DNA of 7,457 nt. It comes from Candidatus Brocadiaceae bacterium (GTDB lineage Bacteria; Planctomycetota; Brocadiia; Brocadiales; Brocadiaceae). The stretch covers positions 1 to 7,457 of the forward strand of contig JANLHY010000455.1 in assembly GCA_024653795.1 (NCBI GenBank). The letters run 5' to 3'. Positions within the stretch are counted from its first letter, which is position 1; every line of letters begins with the position of its first letter. Positions 5,710 through 7,457 of the stretch are shown piece after piece. Position numbers and translations under genes: made by a program. The notes under the pieces were generated by a model, which was not told where the DNA came from, ran no database searches, and saw nothing but the letters and a program-made list of their open reading frames with translations.

Positions 5710-5874
5710 CGATATTTTAACTATGACGTTAGTTGGTTGCTTGAAGATGCTGGGGTATACCCGCGTCGGATTAATGAAATTGTACTTGGGAAACGTAGCG
5801 TTTGGGCAGATACGGTGTTGCGCTTAGCGTGTTGTTTTGAGATATGTCATGGCTGGTTCAATCTTGCAGATTGA
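5710..5874 (+). pseudogene. Relic of a HigA-family antitoxin (XRE helix-turn-helix)
   Basis: About 50 residues match the core of HigA/VapI-type antitoxins. The best part is PRRINEIVLGKR (residues 42-53 of the frame starting at 5638), followed by ADTVLRLACCF, against the family's 'GVPPRRINEIVLGKR.i.adTAlRLar.fG'. Intact relatives start with an HPGEIL segment and end after 'FWLNLQ.YDLE'. Here the N-terminal segment is unrecognisable, no start codon with a ribosome binding site is seen, and the frame stops at 5874 soon after a WFNL stretch. No HigB toxin flanks it. A 32-bp palindrome lies upstream and an 11-bp-stem hairpin overlaps the 3' end, so repeats may have broken both ends. A tiny expressed DNA-binding peptide cannot be excluded. 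Confidence 0.7.
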
Positions 5875-5879
5875 ACCAG
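5853..5879. repeat. Hairpin with an 11-bp perfect stem
   Basis: CTGGTTCAATC (5853-5863) pairs with GATTGAACCAG (5869-5879) around the 5-base loop TTGCA. It overlaps the stop of the HigA relic. The same stem sequence recurs at 5940-5963. Confidence 0.8.
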
Positions 5880-5933
5880 ATATTTTAGACCGGGCTATGG
5901 ATTTTAAATAAATACCAGTCATACAAAACCAAA

Positions 5934-6016
5934 TGTTTCGGTTCAATCGAGGACGATTGAACCAGCTAAACGGTTACGGCTGCGTTGTCTGTTTCGTTTT
6001 AATCGGCAACGATTGA
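5934..6016. repeat. Two imperfect 27-bp direct repeats, each folding into a hairpin
   Basis: Copy 1 (5934-5960) and copy 2 (5990-6016) both begin TGTTTCG and end CGATTGA and agree at 22 of 27 positions. In copy 1, GGTTCAATCG (5940-5949) pairs with CGATTGAACC (5954-5963) over the loop AGGA. In copy 2, AATCG (6001-6005) pairs with CGATT (6010-6014) over the loop GCAA. There is no T-run on either strand, so these are not plain terminators for mnmA, whose stop lies 18 bases away. Confidence 0.7.
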
Positions 6017-6033
6017 TAATCTAAGCAGCTTTG

Positions 6034-7140
6034 CTATAATATTCCACCATCTTTTCGTGGTGAGCTGTTACCTTTTCTCTCAATCCACCCGCCACCCACG
6101 ACAGTATCGTTATCATAGAAGACGACCGCCTGTCCAGGCGTGATGGCCCTTTGCGGGTCTTTGAACACGACGCGCACCTTGTCTGATTCGTAGGGATATA
6201 CGACAGCAGGCGATGGAACGTGACTATACCGAATCTTTGCCTGTACCTCCAATGGCGACTGCAACGTATCGAAAGAAATCCAGTTTAGTGTGGATGCCAC
6301 CAATTCGCTTTCCATGAGTTCTTCATCTGTGCCGATTACCACGGTATTTTCCTGTGGGTTTATGTCGACCACATATCGTGGTGAACCCAACGCTATGCCA
6401 AGTCCCTTCCTCTGTCCAATAGTAAAGAAGGGCGCCCCGGGGTGGCTGCCTAAAATGTTTCCGTGAGTATCTTTTAAAGTTCCCGGCGTTATACGGTCAC
6501 CGAACCTTTCGTATAAAAGAGAGTGATAGTTGTTATCCAGGACAAAGCAAATATCCTGGCTTTCCGGTTTGTCTTTGGTTTTCAGGTTCAGGTCTTTGGC
6601 GATCTGTCGCACGGACTCTTTCGTTACCGTACCTAAAGGGAAAAGGGTTCTGGAGAGTTGTTCCTGATTCAATGAGAACAATACGTATGATTGGTCTTTC
6701 CTTGTATCAACGCCCTTTTTGAGGAGATACCTGTCCTGTAGTTTTTCTACCCTTGCGTAATGTCCTGTGGCAATATATTCAGCATTGAGCATCCTGGCAA
6801 AATCCAGCAATTTCCCGAATTTCAATTCCTGATTGCATACAATGCAGGGATTGGGCGTCCTGCCATTGAGGTATTCAGTGCAAAAGGCGTCAATGATGCG
6901 GTCAAAGGCTTCCTTAAAATTTAAGATGTGGAACTGGATGCCGAGTTGGTCTGTCACGCTGCGGGCGTCGTTCGCGTCTTCCAGGCTGCAGCATACCTTC
7001 GTCCTGGTTATCGTATCGAGCTTATCGATACCAAGACGCATGAATAAACCGATAACCTCATAACCCTGTTCGACGAGAAGGCGCGCGGCAACACTGCTGT
7101 CAACGCCGCCGCTCATGGCGATAACGACTTTTGTTTTCAT
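6034..7140 (-). CDS. mnmA: tRNA-specific 2-thiouridylase MnmA
   Basis: A complete 368-residue MnmA, of usual family length. It adenylates U34 of Lys, Glu and Gln tRNAs and replaces O2 with sulfur delivered by a sulfur relay, which stabilises wobble decoding. The N-terminal PP-loop ATPase motif is SGGVDSS (10-16). NPCIVCN holds the nucleophile position Cys102, and SQDICFV holds Cys198, the persulfide partner. GHYAR (126-130), KDQSYVL (148-154) and FFTIGQRKGLG also match the family, followed by the beta-barrel tRNA-binding end. Cys99 makes a CxxC with Cys102, a pattern linked in some family members to an iron-sulfur cluster. No clear Shine-Dalgarno sequence precedes the ATG at 7140. A repeat array begins 14 bases upstream. 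It is a cytoplasmic housekeeping enzyme and seems monocistronic here. Confidence 0.96.
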   Translation of the reverse strand: MKTKVVIAMSGGVDSSVAARLLVEQGYEVIGLFMRLGIDKLDTITRTKVCCSLEDANDARSVTDQLGIQFHILNFKEAFDRIIDAFCTEYLNGRTPNPCIVCNQELKFGKLLDFARMLNAEYIATGHYARVEKLQDRYLLKKGVDTRKDQSYVLFSLNQEQLSRTLFPLGTVTKESVRQIAKDLNLKTKDKPESQDICFVLDNNYHSLLYERFGDRITPGTLKDTHGNILGSHPGAPFFTIGQRKGLGIALGSPRYVVDINPQENTVVIGTDEELMESELVASTLNWISFDTLQSPLEVQAKIRYSHVPSPAVVYPYESDKVRVVFKDPQRAITPGQAVVFYDNDTVVGGGWIERKGNSSPRKDGGIL

Positions 7141-7318
7141 TGAATTAATCGGTACGCAGATTTTCGCAGATAAACGCAGATATAATTTTATTTAAATCAT
7201 CTGTATAACAAATTTATAAAACCTTGCTTTTTTCGCAAAGTTAATGTAACACTTTGAGATAATTAGCCACTAAGGGATTGACAATAAATAACATGAACAA
7301 CTTCGTGTTGTTGTGCCA
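7141..7318. promoter_or_regulatory. Upstream region of mnmA, AT-rich, no gene seen
   Basis: It should contain the minus-strand mnmA promoter, but no firm -35/-10 pair stands out. Symmetric elements are CAAAGT (7236-7241) / ACTTTG (7251-7256), which could be an operator, and a small hairpin AACAAC (7296-7301) / GTTGTT (7307-7312). Confidence 0.35.
7155..7184. repeat. Three tandem copies of a 10-bp unit (CGCAGATNNN)
   Basis: CGCAGAT begins at 7155, 7165 and 7175, with variable A/T triplets between. This is a common intergenic repeat type in environmental bacteria (from memory). It sits 14 bp upstream of the mnmA ATG, inside its 5' leader. Confidence 0.8.
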
Positions 7319-7437
7319 TCAGGGCTAAAGCCCCGGTATAGCGTGTACCCACTAACCCCAGCCTTAAGGCTGGGGTTAGTGACGGTCTTATCTGAATCCT
7401 GTCCTCGACCCGGATCGGGGATGGGCTTTAGCCCTGA
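7319..7437. repeat. 119-bp nested inverted-repeat element (MITE-like)
   Basis: A 15-bp terminal inverted repeat, TCAGGGCTAAAGCCC (7319-7333) and GGGCTTTAGCCCTGA (7423-7437), encloses an inner perfect palindrome. No ORF of note lies inside. Terminal repeats plus inner hairpins suit a non-autonomous mobile element or a structured RNA. No target-site duplication is obvious. Confidence 0.6.
7350..7381. repeat. Perfect 32-bp palindrome inside the nested element
   Basis: CACTAACCCCAGCCTT meets its exact reverse complement AAGGCTGGGGTTAGTG with no spacer. It would form a very stable GC-rich hairpin or cruciform. There is no following T-run. Confidence 0.9.
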
Positions 7438-7457
7438 CAGTGCCTGATCTTCAAAGT

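Noticed and set aside
5933..6016. A 27-codon ATG frame through the hairpin repeats
   Set aside because: It has no ribosome binding site, the sequence is explained by direct repeats, and the peptide has no recognisable features.

Overview
This 7.5-kb stretch is AT-rich bacterial chromosome. It mixes complete genes with gene relics and small palindromic repeats. The guess at origin is an environmental planctomycete-like lineage, possibly anammox Brocadiales. The support is the low GC, several short two-component proteins, a stand-alone protoglobin, and the types of short intergenic repeats (cacgaag- and cgcagat-type). No taxonomic marker is present, so this is a weak inference.

Left part (1-1875, all + strand). 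The window opens in the C-terminal Fis-type DNA-binding end of an NtrC-family sigma-54 regulator, closed by a small terminator. A 350-bp leader follows with a palindrome, a dyad, an 8-bp tandem repeat, an imperfect sigma-54-like -24/-12 site and a weak sigma-70-like site. Next come three closely spaced genes: a single-domain protoglobin, a one-cluster 4Fe-4S ferredoxin and a receiver-only response regulator. A strong 13-bp-stem terminator ends this unit. Together they look like a haem/iron-sulfur redox or gas-handling operon, with the upstream activator a plausible but unproven controller.

Middle (1876-2642). An endonuclease III gene is cut off after about 75 codons. It meets a short sequence typical of REP-associated transposase elements, followed by what looks like the C-terminal tail of such a transposase. 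A second receiver-only response regulator follows, with its own ribosome binding site.

Minus-strand giant (2675-5425). This 916-residue protein has an N-terminal half that is a Glu/Leu/Phe/Val dehydrogenase-like module. It is fused to a full glutamate racemase (MurI-type) domain and an unassigned C-terminal tail of about 95 residues. The racemase catalytic residues (Asp, two Cys, His) are present. In the dehydrogenase half the lysine of the GGGKGG motif is methionine, so that half may be a sensor, a scaffold or an enzyme of altered chemistry. This fusion is the most unusual item in the window.

Right part (5426-7457). An intergenic region carries a 9-bp triplet repeat, a perfect 32-bp palindrome, a HigA-antitoxin relic without its toxin, and a set of related hairpins. 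It ends at mnmA (minus strand), a complete tRNA 2-thiouridylase gene. Upstream of mnmA are a 10-bp triplet repeat and a 119-bp nested inverted-repeat element with a perfect 32-bp palindrome inside. No tRNA, rRNA or CRISPR array was recognised.
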